A stretch of 64,000 bases of DNA from Serratia bockelmannii (GTDB lineage: Bacteria > Pseudomonadota > Gammaproteobacteria > Enterobacterales > Enterobacteriaceae), in contig NZ_VOUX01000004.1 in assembly GCF_008011855.1 (NCBI RefSeq), positions 213,479 to 277,478 of the forward strand. Reading direction: 5' to 3'. The notes beneath the pieces were generated by a model. The model saw only the letters and a list, made by a program, of their open reading frames with translations. It was not told where the DNA came from and ran no database searches. This document shows, one piece after another, positions 19,322 to 26,461 of this stretch. The translations under genes were made by a program, and so were the position numbers. Every line of letters starts with the position of its first letter. The stretch's first letter is position 1.

Positions 19322-20380
19322 ATGGGCCGAACCCGTGTGACCGACAGTAGCCTGCGTCTGGCCGTCCTGCTGGCGATGTTGGTGATCATTTTGGCCGGGG
19401 TGAAAGCCGCCGCCGACATCGTGGTGCCGTTTTTGCTGGCGGTGTTCCTCGCCATGGTGCTGAACCCGCTGGTGGCGATGCTGGAACGCCGACGAGTGCC
19501 GCGTATCGTCGGGGTGACGCTGCTGGTGACGGCGGTGATCGTGGTCGTGATGCTGTTTATCGGCATGCTGGGTGCTTCGCTGAACGAGTTCGCCCGCTCG
19601 CTGCCCCAGTACCGCGGCATGATGATCGAGAAGCTGCGCGAGCTGCAGCATTACGCCGATCGCTTCAATATCAGTCTCTCCAGCGAAGCGATGCTGCAGT
19701 ATGTCGATCCCAGCGCGGCGATGAATCTGGTCACCCGCATGCTGGGGCACCTGTCTGGCGCCATGACCAACGTCTTCCTGCTGCTGATGACCGTGGTGTT
19801 TATGCTGTTCGAAGTGCAACTGCTGCCGTATAAGCTGCAGCAGGCGCTGGATAAGCCGAACGAGGGGCTCGCCGCGGTGCGGCGGGCGCTGGACGGCGTG
19901 ACACGTTATCTGGTGATTAAAACCATCATCAGCCTGGCCACTGGGGTGATCGTCTGGATCTTCCTGGCGGCGGTCGGCGTGCGTTTTGCCTTTATCTGGG
20001 GGCTGCTGGCGTTTCTGCTTAACTACATTCCCAACATTGGCTCGGTATTGGCCGCCATTCCGCCGCTGATTCAGGCGCTGTTGTTCAACGGATTGGGTGA
20101 TGCGCTGGTGGTGGCGGGTGGCTTTATCGCTGTCAACATGGTGATCGGCAATATCCTCGAGCCGCGCGTGATGGGGCGCGGGCTGGGGCTGTCGACGCTG
20201 GTGGTGTTCCTGTCGCTGATCTTCTGGGGCTGGCTGCTCGGCCCGGTGGGCATGCTGCTGTCGGTGCCGCTGACGATCGTGGCGCGCATCGCGCTGGAGA
20301 CCACCGAAGGCGGCTATCGGCTGGCGGTTATCCTGGGGGACGGTCGCCCGCCGCACCAGCCTCCGGCGGCGCCGGAGTGA
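19322..20380 (+). CDS. tqsA: TqsA-like AI-2E family transporter (AI-2 export)
   Basis: This 352-residue inner-membrane protein of the AI-2E/PerM family has about eight hydrophobic segments. Long stretches match E. coli TqsA (YdgG): VRFAFIWGLLAFLLNYIPNI, GNILEPRVMGRGLGLSTLVV and FLSLIFWGWLLGPVGMLLSV. TqsA controls export of the quorum signal autoinducer-2. In E. coli it lies elsewhere, so its place between yceJ and yceO is a lineage rearrangement. Its 3' end overlaps the convergent MDR gene by 53 bp, so the two transcripts could form an antisense duplex. Confidence 0.88.
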   Translation: MGRTRVTDSSLRLAVLLAMLVIILAGVKAAADIVVPFLLAVFLAMVLNPLVAMLERRRVPRIVGVTLLVTAVIVVVMLFIGMLGASLNEFARSLPQYRGMMIEKLRELQHYADRFNISLSSEAMLQYVDPSAAMNLVTRMLGHLSGAMTNVFLLLMTVVFMLFEVQLLPYKLQQALDKPNEGLAAVRRALDGVTRYLVIKTIISLATGVIVWIFLAAVGVRFAFIWGLLAFLLNYIPNIGSVLAAIPPLIQALLFNGLGDALVVAGGFIAVNMVIGNILEPRVMGRGLGLSTLVVFLSLIFWGWLLGPVGMLLSVPLTIVARIALETTEGGYRLAVILGDGRPPHQPPAAPE

Positions 20381-21332
20381 GGAATATTTTGCCACTTACG
20401 CCGGGCTGGGCGGCGTGGTGCAGCGCCGCTGCGTACTGAGGCAAAGGATAAATCGCGGCGGGTGGGCGCAGCGCCAGCTGGCCGCGCCGCAGCAGCTGGA
20501 ATAGCTGATAAAACGCCGTCTGCCATTGCGCCGGTGCCGCCTGTGCGTTCCATTTGCGCAAGTGGAACAGCGAAGCCCGCAGCTTTAACTCGTCCACCAC
20601 GCGCTGCCAGTCTACCTGGCGGCCGCTAAGCAGGCCCAGCGCCACAAAATCGCCGCCGGTGCGGACCGCCCGCGCCAACTGCAATCCGTCTTCGCCGCCG
20701 ATGCAGTCGATGGCCGCACGGGCGCCAAAATTCGTCATTTCCACCAGCTGCGACGCTTCGATAACGCGCCAGGCGCCGGCGGCCAGTAACGCCTGGCGAT
20801 GAGCGGTGTTGCGCACCACGACCGCCAGACGAATGCCGCGCAGCGCCGTCATCTGCGCCAACAGCAGGCTAACGGCGGAACCGCCGCCGTTGAGCAGCAG
20901 TAAGTCGCCGGCGTTGAGCGGCAGCCATTGCGTCAACAGCACCCAGCAGGTGAGCGGGTTGATATAGATTTGCGCTGCGCAGGCGTCGTCGATGTCGTCC
21001 GGCACCCAGATCACCCGATCTTCAGGCAGCGTGACGAACGTTTGCCAACTGCCGTTACCCGCTACCGCCAGCGCGCGGCGGCCCGTTGAATGCCCATTCT
21101 GCGGGTTGACGACGACGCCCACGCCTTCATATCCCGGCACCTGAGGAAGGGCGATGCGGTGCGCGTATTGGCCGTGGATCGGGATCAGATCGGAAGGGTT
21201 GATCGGGGCATAGCGCATCTGCAATAACCGCTGTCCGGGGCGCAGCAGCGGTCTGCTCATCTGCTGCAATTCCAGCACCTGGGCGGGATCGCCGAAGCGG
21301 TTGAAGCTCAATCGGGGAAATAACGGCGGCAT
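20328..21332 (-). CDS. MDR-superfamily zinc-free oxidoreductase (enoyl reductase / quinone reductase-like)
   Basis: This 334-residue medium-chain dehydrogenase/reductase has the GroES-like N-terminal half (MRYAPINPSDLIPIHGQY, PGYEGVGVV) and an NADPH-binding Rossmann half (LLLLNGGGSAVSLLLAQMT, RAAIDCIGGEDG). The PINPSD motif is typical of the MECR/ETR1 enoyl-thioester reductase and quinone reductase branches, and the catalytic-zinc cysteine and His set of alcohol dehydrogenases is absent. The substrate is unknown. It starts 3 bp from the end of yceO, so it follows yceO in the same direction. Its 3' end overlaps tqsA. Confidence 0.8.
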   Translation of the reverse strand: MPPLFPRLSFNRFGDPAQVLELQQMSRPLLRPGQRLLQMRYAPINPSDLIPIHGQYAHRIALPQVPGYEGVGVVVNPQNGHSTGRRALAVAGNGSWQTFVTLPEDRVIWVPDDIDDACAAQIYINPLTCWVLLTQWLPLNAGDLLLLNGGGSAVSLLLAQMTALRGIRLAVVVRNTAHRQALLAAGAWRVIEASQLVEMTNFGARAAIDCIGGEDGLQLARAVRTGGDFVALGLLSGRQVDWQRVVDELKLRASLFHLRKWNAQAAPAQWQTAFYQLFQLLRRGQLALRPPAAIYPLPQYAAALHHAAQPGVSGKIFLTPAPPEAGAAGDRPPG

Positions 21333-21335
21333 GGA

Positions 21336-21452
21336 TTACATGACGAAGAAGAAATAGACATCCAACGCCAGCAGCACTAGCCACAGACACAGGTACAGCA
21401 CCAGGTGCTCACGCACGTTGTTGACGATAGCCGCCAGTATTCGGTTTAACAT
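21336..21452 (-). CDS. yceO: YceO, 38-residue single-span membrane protein
   Basis: This short gene (117 bp) encodes a 38-residue product beginning MLNRILAAIVNNVREHLVLY followed by LCLWLVLLALDVYFFFVM. It matches E. coli YceO (46 aa; NNIREHLMLYLFLW then a DLIYVFY-like end) in both its basic N-terminal helix and its single membrane span. Its place between yceJ and solA is also the E. coli position, though other genes have been inserted on both sides. The ATG at 21452 follows an AGGCAG-like ribosome-binding site. The function is unknown; E. coli yceO mutants were reported to affect biofilm formation. Confidence 0.8.
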   Translation of the reverse strand: MLNRILAAIVNNVREHLVLYLCLWLVLLALDVYFFFVM

Positions 21453-21543
21453 TTCAGCTGCCTGAAGAAAGGGACCTTTGATTATAGTCCTTTTCTCGGC
21501 GTCTTTTACAGCGCGCCGCGCGTGAGTGCGGGAAGAGAGGCGA

Positions 21544-21570
21544 TAAAAAAGCCTGCGTTATCGCAGGCTT
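21544..21570 (-). terminator. Terminator of the LuxR-family gene
   Basis: Arms AAGCCTGCG (21549-21557) and CGCAGGCTT (21562-21570) have a TTAT loop. An A run on the plus strand (21545-21550) provides the U-tract for the leftward transcript. It lies 4 bp after the stop. Confidence 0.85.
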
Positions 21571-21574
21571 GAGG

Positions 21575-22201
21575 TTACACGGCCAGCAGCGCCAGCGGCG
21601 TCGAATTTGTTGGCGTGCTCGGCGGGTAGAAATAGCGCAGCACGTTATACAGCGAGTAGAACTCCAGCCGGTTGCGCGCGTTGATCTTCTCCGTGATGTG
21701 ACGCTTGTGCACGTACACCGTATGCGAGCTGATTTGCAGCTTTTTCGCGATGCGGTAGTTGGGCATCTCCGCCATCCAATATTTCATCACCGTCAGTTCC
21801 TGCGGACTGAACAAGGAACGCTCTTCGCCGTCATCGGCCAGCGCCAGCGGATTTTCGCGCAGCGTGCGTAAAGTGAGTGGCAGAATGCTTTTATTGAACA
21901 GAAAGGCGTTATCGGCGATGCGCATTGGCGTTTCGCTGTAAGGGTAAGGCGTATCGAGATAGATAAACAGCAAGGCAGACTGGCTGGCTTCCATAAACGC
22001 CAGCAGCTGCGCGTCTGCTTCGTTATAACGGCACTGGTTGCTGAGGTTCACCAGAATGTGGCTCGGCTGAAAGCTGGCCAACAGCGGCGTAGCGTATTCA
22101 ATGCTGTGGCAGCACTTGATCGTCGTAATCCCACTATCAGCAAAGTAGCTGGCTATACCGACCCGGGTGAAGCAGCATTCGTCCACGACAAGTAGTTTCA
22201 T
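21575..22201 (-). CDS. LuxR-family regulator with a degenerate receiver domain
   Basis: This 208-residue protein has a C-terminal LuxR/FixJ helix-turn-helix (FSPQELTVMKYWMAEMPNYR and IAKKLQISSHTVYVHKRHIT). The N-terminal domain begins MKLLVVDECCFTRVGIASYF, like a response regulator, but the expected phospho-acceptor Asp at the end of strand 3 is Asn (HILVNLSN), and a basic residue at the usual Lys site is not evident. It resembles RcsA-type auxiliary regulators that work without phosphorylation. The target is unknown. It is flanked by a terminator and a 216-bp promoter region, so it is a single-gene unit. Confidence 0.82.
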   Translation of the reverse strand: MKLLVVDECCFTRVGIASYFADSGITTIKCCHSIEYATPLLASFQPSHILVNLSNQCRYNEADAQLLAFMEASQSALLFIYLDTPYPYSETPMRIADNAFLFNKSILPLTLRTLRENPLALADDGEERSLFSPQELTVMKYWMAEMPNYRIAKKLQISSHTVYVHKRHITEKINARNRLEFYSLYNVLRYFYPPSTPTNSTPLALLAV

Positions 22202-22374
22202 GGTGACGTCCTTGTTGAAAGCCGATGGAGCATATCTTCTGTAAAATAGGACTTACACTGCAAGTGTTCAATTCGGAAATTCAAATGCTGAATATAAGAA
22301 ATTTCCGTTATCAGGATTTTTACTTGGTATTTAAAAGAGTTAGCAGGTTAATAAATTGTAACCGCTAAATTTTG

Positions 22375-22404
22375 CTGTCCAGGGCACGACGGCAACCTGG
22401 ACAG
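22375..22404 (-). terminator. Hairpin downstream of solA
   Basis: Perfect 9-bp arms CTGTCCAGG (22375-22383) and CCTGGACAG (22396-22404) lie 14 bp after the solA stop, followed on the minus strand by an A/T-rich but interrupted U-tract. Confidence 0.6.
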
Positions 22405-22417
22405 AGAAATCCTTCGC

Positions 22418-23533
22418 TTAGCTAAATCGTTTCAGACCAAAGCTGGAGACGTCGACCGGCGGCGCTTTGTCCTGCGCGAACAGCGCGGCAATCTCACCCA
22501 ACGCGCTGGCGAACTTGAAGCCGTGGCCGCTCAATCCGCTGATGACCATCAGGCGATCGCAATCCGGCAGCGTATCGATAATAAAGTCTTCGTCGGGGCT
22601 CATATCATAACTGCAGGCTTCGCCGTGTAAACATACGCCTACACCCGGTAAAAATTGCCGCAGGAAGGAGAAAACTTCCGTGCCGTCGCTGGCGTAGCTG
22701 CCGAAGGGTTTGCGCTGCTCGGGGGCATCCATCGGCTGGCCGCCGTCGTGCTTGCCTACTTTCAGGCCGTCGTTATCCGCCGGGAAACCGTAATAGTGCG
22801 TGCCGTCTTGCGCTTCGACGGTAAAGGCCGGGAAACGATTGTTCACGCTGTAGCGGCCATCTGCCTGATGCCAGGAGAAGACTTTGCGCAGTGGCGCGAC
22901 GGGTAACTGCGGCAACAGCGCTTTGACCCAGGTACCGGCGGTGATCACCGCTTTTCGCGCCGTGAAACGCCCTTCGCCGGTGATGACCTCAACGCCGCCA
23001 TCGATAGGCTCCACCGCGCTGACCGGGCAGTTGAACAACTGGCTGCAGCCGGCTTCTTTTGCTAGCTTGATCAGAGTGGCTATCGCCAGCTCAGCATGCA
23101 GGAAGCCGGCGTCGGGCTCGAACACGCCGACATAACCTTCCGGGGCCCGGAATTCCGGCCAGCGTTGAGCGATCTGTTCGGCGCTGAGGGTTTGCGCATT
23201 CAGACGGAATGTTTGCGCGCTCTGCTGAGCATTGCGAATGAAGTCGGAGTGCTGCGGCCCCAAATTGAGGACGCCGCACGACTGAAACAGTTCCTCGCCG
23301 GATTGTTGAATCAGCGCATTCCACAGCGCCTGGGCGCGTAGCACCAGCGGCACGTACTTTTCGCCTTCGCCGTAAGCGTGACGGATGATGCGGGTATCGC
23401 CGTGATGGCTGCCGTTGCGGTGCGGGGGAATGGCGCTGTCGATCATCAGCACTTTCAAGCCGGCCCGCGTGGCGTAATAGCCTGCCGCTGCGCCGACGGA
23501 ACCGCTGCCCACCACAATCAAATCATATTCCAC
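22418..23533 (-). CDS. solA: SolA, N-methyl-L-tryptophan oxidase
   Basis: This 371-residue flavoenzyme of the monomeric sarcosine oxidase family oxidatively demethylates N-methyl-L-tryptophan and related N-methyl amino acids, producing formaldehyde and peroxide. The FAD-binding motif is [20 protein letters not shown] with the downstream [18 protein letters not shown] segment. The cysteine in [19 protein letters not shown] corresponds to the residue that links FAD covalently in this family. Length matches E. coli SolA (372 aa). It sits in the conserved yceO-solA-bssS order. Confidence 0.93.
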   Translation of the reverse strand: MEYDLIVVGSGSVGAAAGYYATRAGLKVLMIDSAIPPHRNGSHHGDTRIIRHAYGEGEKYVPLVLRAQALWNALIQQSGEELFQSCGVLNLGPQHSDFIRNAQQSAQTFRLNAQTLSAEQIAQRWPEFRAPEGYVGVFEPDAGFLHAELAIATLIKLAKEAGCSQLFNCPVSAVEPIDGGVEVITGEGRFTARKAVITAGTWVKALLPQLPVAPLRKVFSWHQADGRYSVNNRFPAFTVEAQDGTHYYGFPADNDGLKVGKHDGGQPMDAPEQRKPFGSYASDGTEVFSFLRQFLPGVGVCLHGEACSYDMSPDEDFIIDTLPDCDRLMVISGLSGHGFKFASALGEIAALFAQDKAPPVDVSSFGLKRFS

Positions 23534-23620
23534 GTACCCACCCTCTCTGATAGCGATTTCTTATCGCCCCATGATAAAAGGTTGGCGGGCGCAATGCACT
23601 GATTGAACGATGAAAGGCAA

Positions 23621-23653
23621 AGAAAAAGGCGCCGGGAATGGTCGCGGCGCCTT
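23621..23653 (-). terminator. Rho-independent terminator of bssS
   Basis: Arms AAGGCGCCG (23626-23634) and CGGCGCCTT (23645-23653) are followed on the minus strand by a U-rich stretch. It lies 20 bp after the bssS stop. Confidence 0.8.
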
Positions 23654-23673
23654 AGGGGGTAGGAGACGATAAA

Positions 23674-23928
23674 TCAATGTTTTCTGCGATCAAGATCCTG
23701 GTAATCCGTAGCTTCAATCTTGGCGATGCCGGCTTCTAAGATATTGATTAATTGACGGGCGACATCTGTAGTCAGCCAAAGCGTTCGGTCTACTTGGGCT
23801 TCTTCGGGCGTTTGGTCTAGTGAAGACAGGTAATGAAGGCGTATCATCATGGCGTCGTAAACGTCGACAGTACTGATATCCCAACCGACAAGCGGGTGCG
23901 TCTGAATTACTTCATCATTTCTGTCCAT
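23674..23928 (-). CDS. bssS: BssS, biofilm regulator
   Basis: This 84-residue cytoplasmic protein has the same length as E. coli BssS. The conserved EVIQTHPLVGWDISTVD, MIRLHYLSS, TLWLTTDVARQLINILEAG and IAKIEATDYQ segments are visible. In E. coli it affects biofilm formation through indole and AI-2 signalling, though the mechanism is unknown. It lies between solA and dinI as expected, with its own terminator. Confidence 0.95.
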   Translation of the reverse strand: MDRNDEVIQTHPLVGWDISTVDVYDAMMIRLHYLSSLDQTPEEAQVDRTLWLTTDVARQLINILEAGIAKIEATDYQDLDRRKH

Positions 23929-24129
23929 AAAGACCCCTTATTGAGTAGTAACTACCGTGAGTGACTAACGAGGATCAATGCGGCTCATCATCATGAGAGC
24001 AATTACAGTATACGCATCCGCTTTCATCGGTGGAGGGGGTTGTCACCGAAATTTGCAAAATAAATATTTATTTGAACAATTATTCTACAAATTTGCAGGT
24101 GCAGCAGTGGACGAGTCAAGCGCAGCGCG

Positions 24130-24408
24130 TTATTCCGCGTCGGCAGGTGGCGATGCACCATGCAGACATTTTTCCAGCTCTTCGGCCAAATGGGCGAAAT
24201 GCTTTTGCGTTTCGGCATCACGATTCTGGCTGTGCGATTCCAGCTTCAGGCTGTGGATCAGCCGTTGGTTGGCTTTGTCATCCAGGCTGAAGGCCAGATA
24301 AGAGAAAGCTACTTCCAGTACGTTCAAGCGCCTTTTCTGATCGGCAATCAGCGCCAGCAGTTCGCCAAACGTCATTGCGTCTTCGGATTTCACCTTGTCC
24401 GGGGCCAT
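24130..24408 (-). CDS. Small protein, possibly an IraP-like anti-adaptor
   Basis: This 92-residue ORF has a heptad-like amphipathic N-terminal half (TFGELLALIADQKRRLNVLE) and an acidic helical C-terminal half, so it is probably all-helical. Its layout, with ELL...AQ/ADQ, a central ALE/VLEV helix, NQRLI and a terminal acidic/basic helix, faintly resembles E. coli IraP (86 aa), which blocks RssB-driven RpoS degradation. That similarity is by eye and weak. Composition and codon use look like a real gene, and GGAG precedes the ATG. It is a single-gene unit between bssS and dinI. Confidence 0.55.
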   Translation of the reverse strand: MAPDKVKSEDAMTFGELLALIADQKRRLNVLEVAFSYLAFSLDDKANQRLIHSLKLESHSQNRDAETQKHFAHLAEELEKCLHGASPPADAE

Positions 24409-24493
24409 GCTTACTCCTTTGCGTTAAATACAGCGCTGAGGCAGATTTTGTTTCAGAGTAAGGGTAAGCGATGAATGGGCAGGGCGCCAGAAA

Positions 24494-24520
24494 CAAAAAA
24501 GCCGGAGAGCGACCCCCGGC
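24494..24520 (-). terminator. Terminator of dinI
   Basis: GCCGG (24501-24505) pairs with CCGGC (24516-24520), and an A run at 24491-24500 on the plus strand gives the U-tract. It lies 19 bp beyond the dinI stop. Confidence 0.75.
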
Positions 24521-24538
24521 AAAAACAGCATTGCAGTG

Positions 24539-24778
24539 TTATTCTGCGCTAAACCATTCGTCCGCGCTTTCCCAGGTTTCCTGAAGGATTTCCTCGATCA
24601 GATCCCGATCGGTTTTGGCGCCCCCCAGCACGGAGAGCCCGTTGGCGCCAGCATAACGTACATGAACGACGGCGTCTGGAAACTGGCGATTGACCCGTTT
24701 GCCCAGTTCACCGGTCAGCGCCTCAATGGCGCCCGACGGCAGCGGCCGGGTTTTATCTAGAGTGACTTCAACACGCAT
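24539..24778 (-). CDS. dinI: DinI, DNA-damage-inducible modulator of RecA
   Basis: This 79-residue acidic protein matches E. coli DinI (81 aa): MRVEVTLDKTRPLPSGAIEA at the start, and GLSVLGGAKTDRDLIEEILQ and ETWESADEWF at the C-terminal acidic helix, which mimics DNA and contacts RecA filaments. It stabilises RecA filaments and limits self-cleavage of UmuD during the SOS response. A perfect LexA box 22-37 bp upstream of its start (24800-24815) shows SOS control. Confidence 0.96.
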   Translation of the reverse strand: MRVEVTLDKTRPLPSGAIEALTGELGKRVNRQFPDAVVHVRYAGANGLSVLGGAKTDRDLIEEILQETWESADEWFSAE

Positions 24779-24799
24779 AATTGCCCCCGAAGCGATTTA

Positions 24800-24815
24800 C
24801 TGTTTATTTATACAG
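24800..24815. promoter_or_regulatory. LexA (SOS) box of dinI
   Basis: CTGT-TTATTTAT-ACAG is an exact CTGT-N8-ACAG LexA box with an AT-only spacer, typical of tightly bound sites. It lies just upstream of dinI. Confidence 0.95.
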
Positions 24816-24853
24816 TTAACCGAGTGCGAGGGCAAGAGGGCGATGCAAAAATA

Positions 24854-25900
24854 TCAGTCTTTCAGCGACCAGTTCAGGGTTTCACCCGCCAGGAAGGGGA
24901 TCACGGATTCATTGCCGAGGGTAATCTCTTCCGGTTGGGTGGTTGGCACGCGCTGCAGTTCGATGAAGTCTTCGTTGAGCGGCAGGCCATAGAAGCGTGG
25001 GCCGTTGAGCGAGCAGAAAGCCTCGAAGTGCTCCAGTGCGCCGAGCTGTTCGAAGACCGCTGCGTAAGCCGGGATGGCATTCGGCGCATTGAAGCAGCCG
25101 GCACAGCCGCAGCTGGACTCTTTGCGATGCTTGAGGTGCGGCGCGGAGTCGGTGCCGAGGAAGAAACGGTCCGAGCCGCTGGCAACCGCCTGACGCAGCG
25201 CTTCCTGATGGACGTTGCGCTTGAGGATCGGTAGGCAGAACAGGTGTGGGCGAATGCCGCCGACCAGCATGTGGTTGCGGTTGAACATCAGGTGTTGCGG
25301 CGTGATGGTGGCGCCGAGGAAACGGTTGCCTGCCTGCACGTACTGTGCCGCTTCTTTGGTGGTGATGTGCTCGAAGACGATTTTCAGCTCCGGGAAGTGA
25401 CGGCGGATAGGCTCCATCACCTGTTCGATAAAGCGCGCCTCGCGGTCGAAAATATCGACGGCAGGATCGGTCACTTCGCCGTGGATAAGCAAAGGCATGC
25501 CGATTTTTTGCATCTGTTCGAACAGCGGATAAATGCCGGTCACGTCGCTGACGCCGTGGCTGGAGTTGGTGGTGGCGTTGGCCGGATACAGCTTGGCGGC
25601 GGTAAACACCCCTTGCTCGAAACCGCTGACCAGTTCACTGGCCGCCAAGGAGTTGGTCAGGTAACAGGTCATCAGCGGAGTGAAGTTGTGACCCTGCGGC
25701 ACCGCCGCCAGAATTCGATCGCGGTAGGCGCGCGCGGCGGCCACGGTCGTCACGGGCGGAACCAGGTTCGGCATCACGATCGCCCGGCCAAATACCTGGC
25801 TGGTATAGGGCACCACCGTTTTCAGCATCTCATCGTCACGCAGGTGGATATGCCAGTCGTCTGGGCGGCGGATTTTCAGAACTTGAGGTTGTGCGGTCAT
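24854..25900 (-). CDS. pyrC: PyrC, dihydroorotase
   Basis: This 348-residue zinc enzyme of the amidohydrolase superfamily cyclises carbamoyl-aspartate to dihydroorotate in pyrimidine synthesis. Metal ligands are visible: His17 and His19 in [10 protein letters not shown], the carboxylated Lys in [13 protein letters not shown], His in LLIHGEVTD and FEHITTKEA, and Asp in [14 protein letters not shown]. The length equals E. coli PyrC (348 aa). It ends 39 bp before the dinI LexA box, and no clear terminator is seen between them. Confidence 0.97.
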   Translation of the reverse strand: MTAQPQVLKIRRPDDWHIHLRDDEMLKTVVPYTSQVFGRAIVMPNLVPPVTTVAAARAYRDRILAAVPQGHNFTPLMTCYLTNSLAASELVSGFEQGVFTAAKLYPANATTNSSHGVSDVTGIYPLFEQMQKIGMPLLIHGEVTDPAVDIFDREARFIEQVMEPIRRHFPELKIVFEHITTKEAAQYVQAGNRFLGATITPQHLMFNRNHMLVGGIRPHLFCLPILKRNVHQEALRQAVASGSDRFFLGTDSAPHLKHRKESSCGCAGCFNAPNAIPAYAAVFEQLGALEHFEAFCSLNGPRFYGLPLNEDFIELQRVPTTQPEEITLGNESVIPFLAGETLNWSLKD

Positions 25901-26113
25901 CTAGCTAGGCTCCGGCGGTCAAATACGTCTAATGAAAAGCGAATAATGGGTTTATTCACGCCGGGGTGTAAGGATAAGCGGAAAGTGCCGCAGATGCATC
26001 TGTTTGTTGGCGACAAGTTGAAATCAACGGCGCAGCAGGCGCATAGTGACAAGGATTTCAACGATGCCGACGCCAATACCGTCGACTTTCATCAAGTGGA
26101 AAGGGAGAAAACA

Positions 26114-26401
26114 ATGGAAGTACGCGTTATCGCCACCCTGCAAGCGAAAGCGGGATTTGAGGCCGCAGTCAGTGAAGCGGTGCACGACATTCTCGAGCCG
26201 AGCCGCCAGGAGCTGGGCAACCTGCAATATGATTTGCATCGCGATCTGGAAAAGCCGGGCACCTTCGTGTTCTTTGAGCGTTGGGCCAGCAGCGAAGCGC
26301 TGGATAAGCATAATGAGACGGCGCATTTTCAGCAGTTCGTCAGTCGACTTGACGGCAAGTTGGATGTTCTGGACATCAAGAAACTGAAAAAGATCGCCTG
26401 A
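26114..26401 (+). CDS. Antibiotic biosynthesis monooxygenase (ABM) domain protein, YgiN-like
   Basis: This 95-residue ferredoxin-like ABM-fold protein starts MEVRVIATLQAKAGFEAAVS and contains LGNLQYDLHRDLEKPGTFVF followed by FERWASSEALDKHNETAHF. It is related to quinol monooxygenase YgiN and similar small dimeric proteins. The true start is the ATG at 26114 after AAGGGAGAAA; the open frame extends far upstream antisense to pyrC without meaning. It is transcribed divergently from pyrC. The substrate is unknown. Confidence 0.85.
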   Translation: MEVRVIATLQAKAGFEAAVSEAVHDILEPSRQELGNLQYDLHRDLEKPGTFVFFERWASSEALDKHNETAHFQQFVSRLDGKLDVLDIKKLKKIA

Positions 26402-26415
26402 GCTTTTTACAGGCA

Positions 26416-26446
26416 AGAAAAAACCCGCCGATGGCGGGTTTTTTTA
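26416..26446. terminator. Bidirectional terminator between the ABM gene and rne
   Basis: AACCCGCC (26422-26429) pairs with GGCGGGTT (26433-26440), flanked by an A run on the left and a T run on the right. It serves both convergent genes. Confidence 0.85.
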
Positions 26447-26461
26447 GGGTTGCAGATTAAC

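Noticed and set aside
25244..26113. N-terminal extension of the ABM gene through the pyrC antisense strand
   Set aside because: The conserved domain starts at the ATG at 26114 with its own ribosome-binding site; the extension is antisense to pyrC.
25901..26113. PurR box and pyrC start-switch hairpin
   Set aside because: No PurR-like palindrome was found; a CG-rich stretch near the pyrC ribosome-binding site is suggestive but too short to support the E. coli-type switch.
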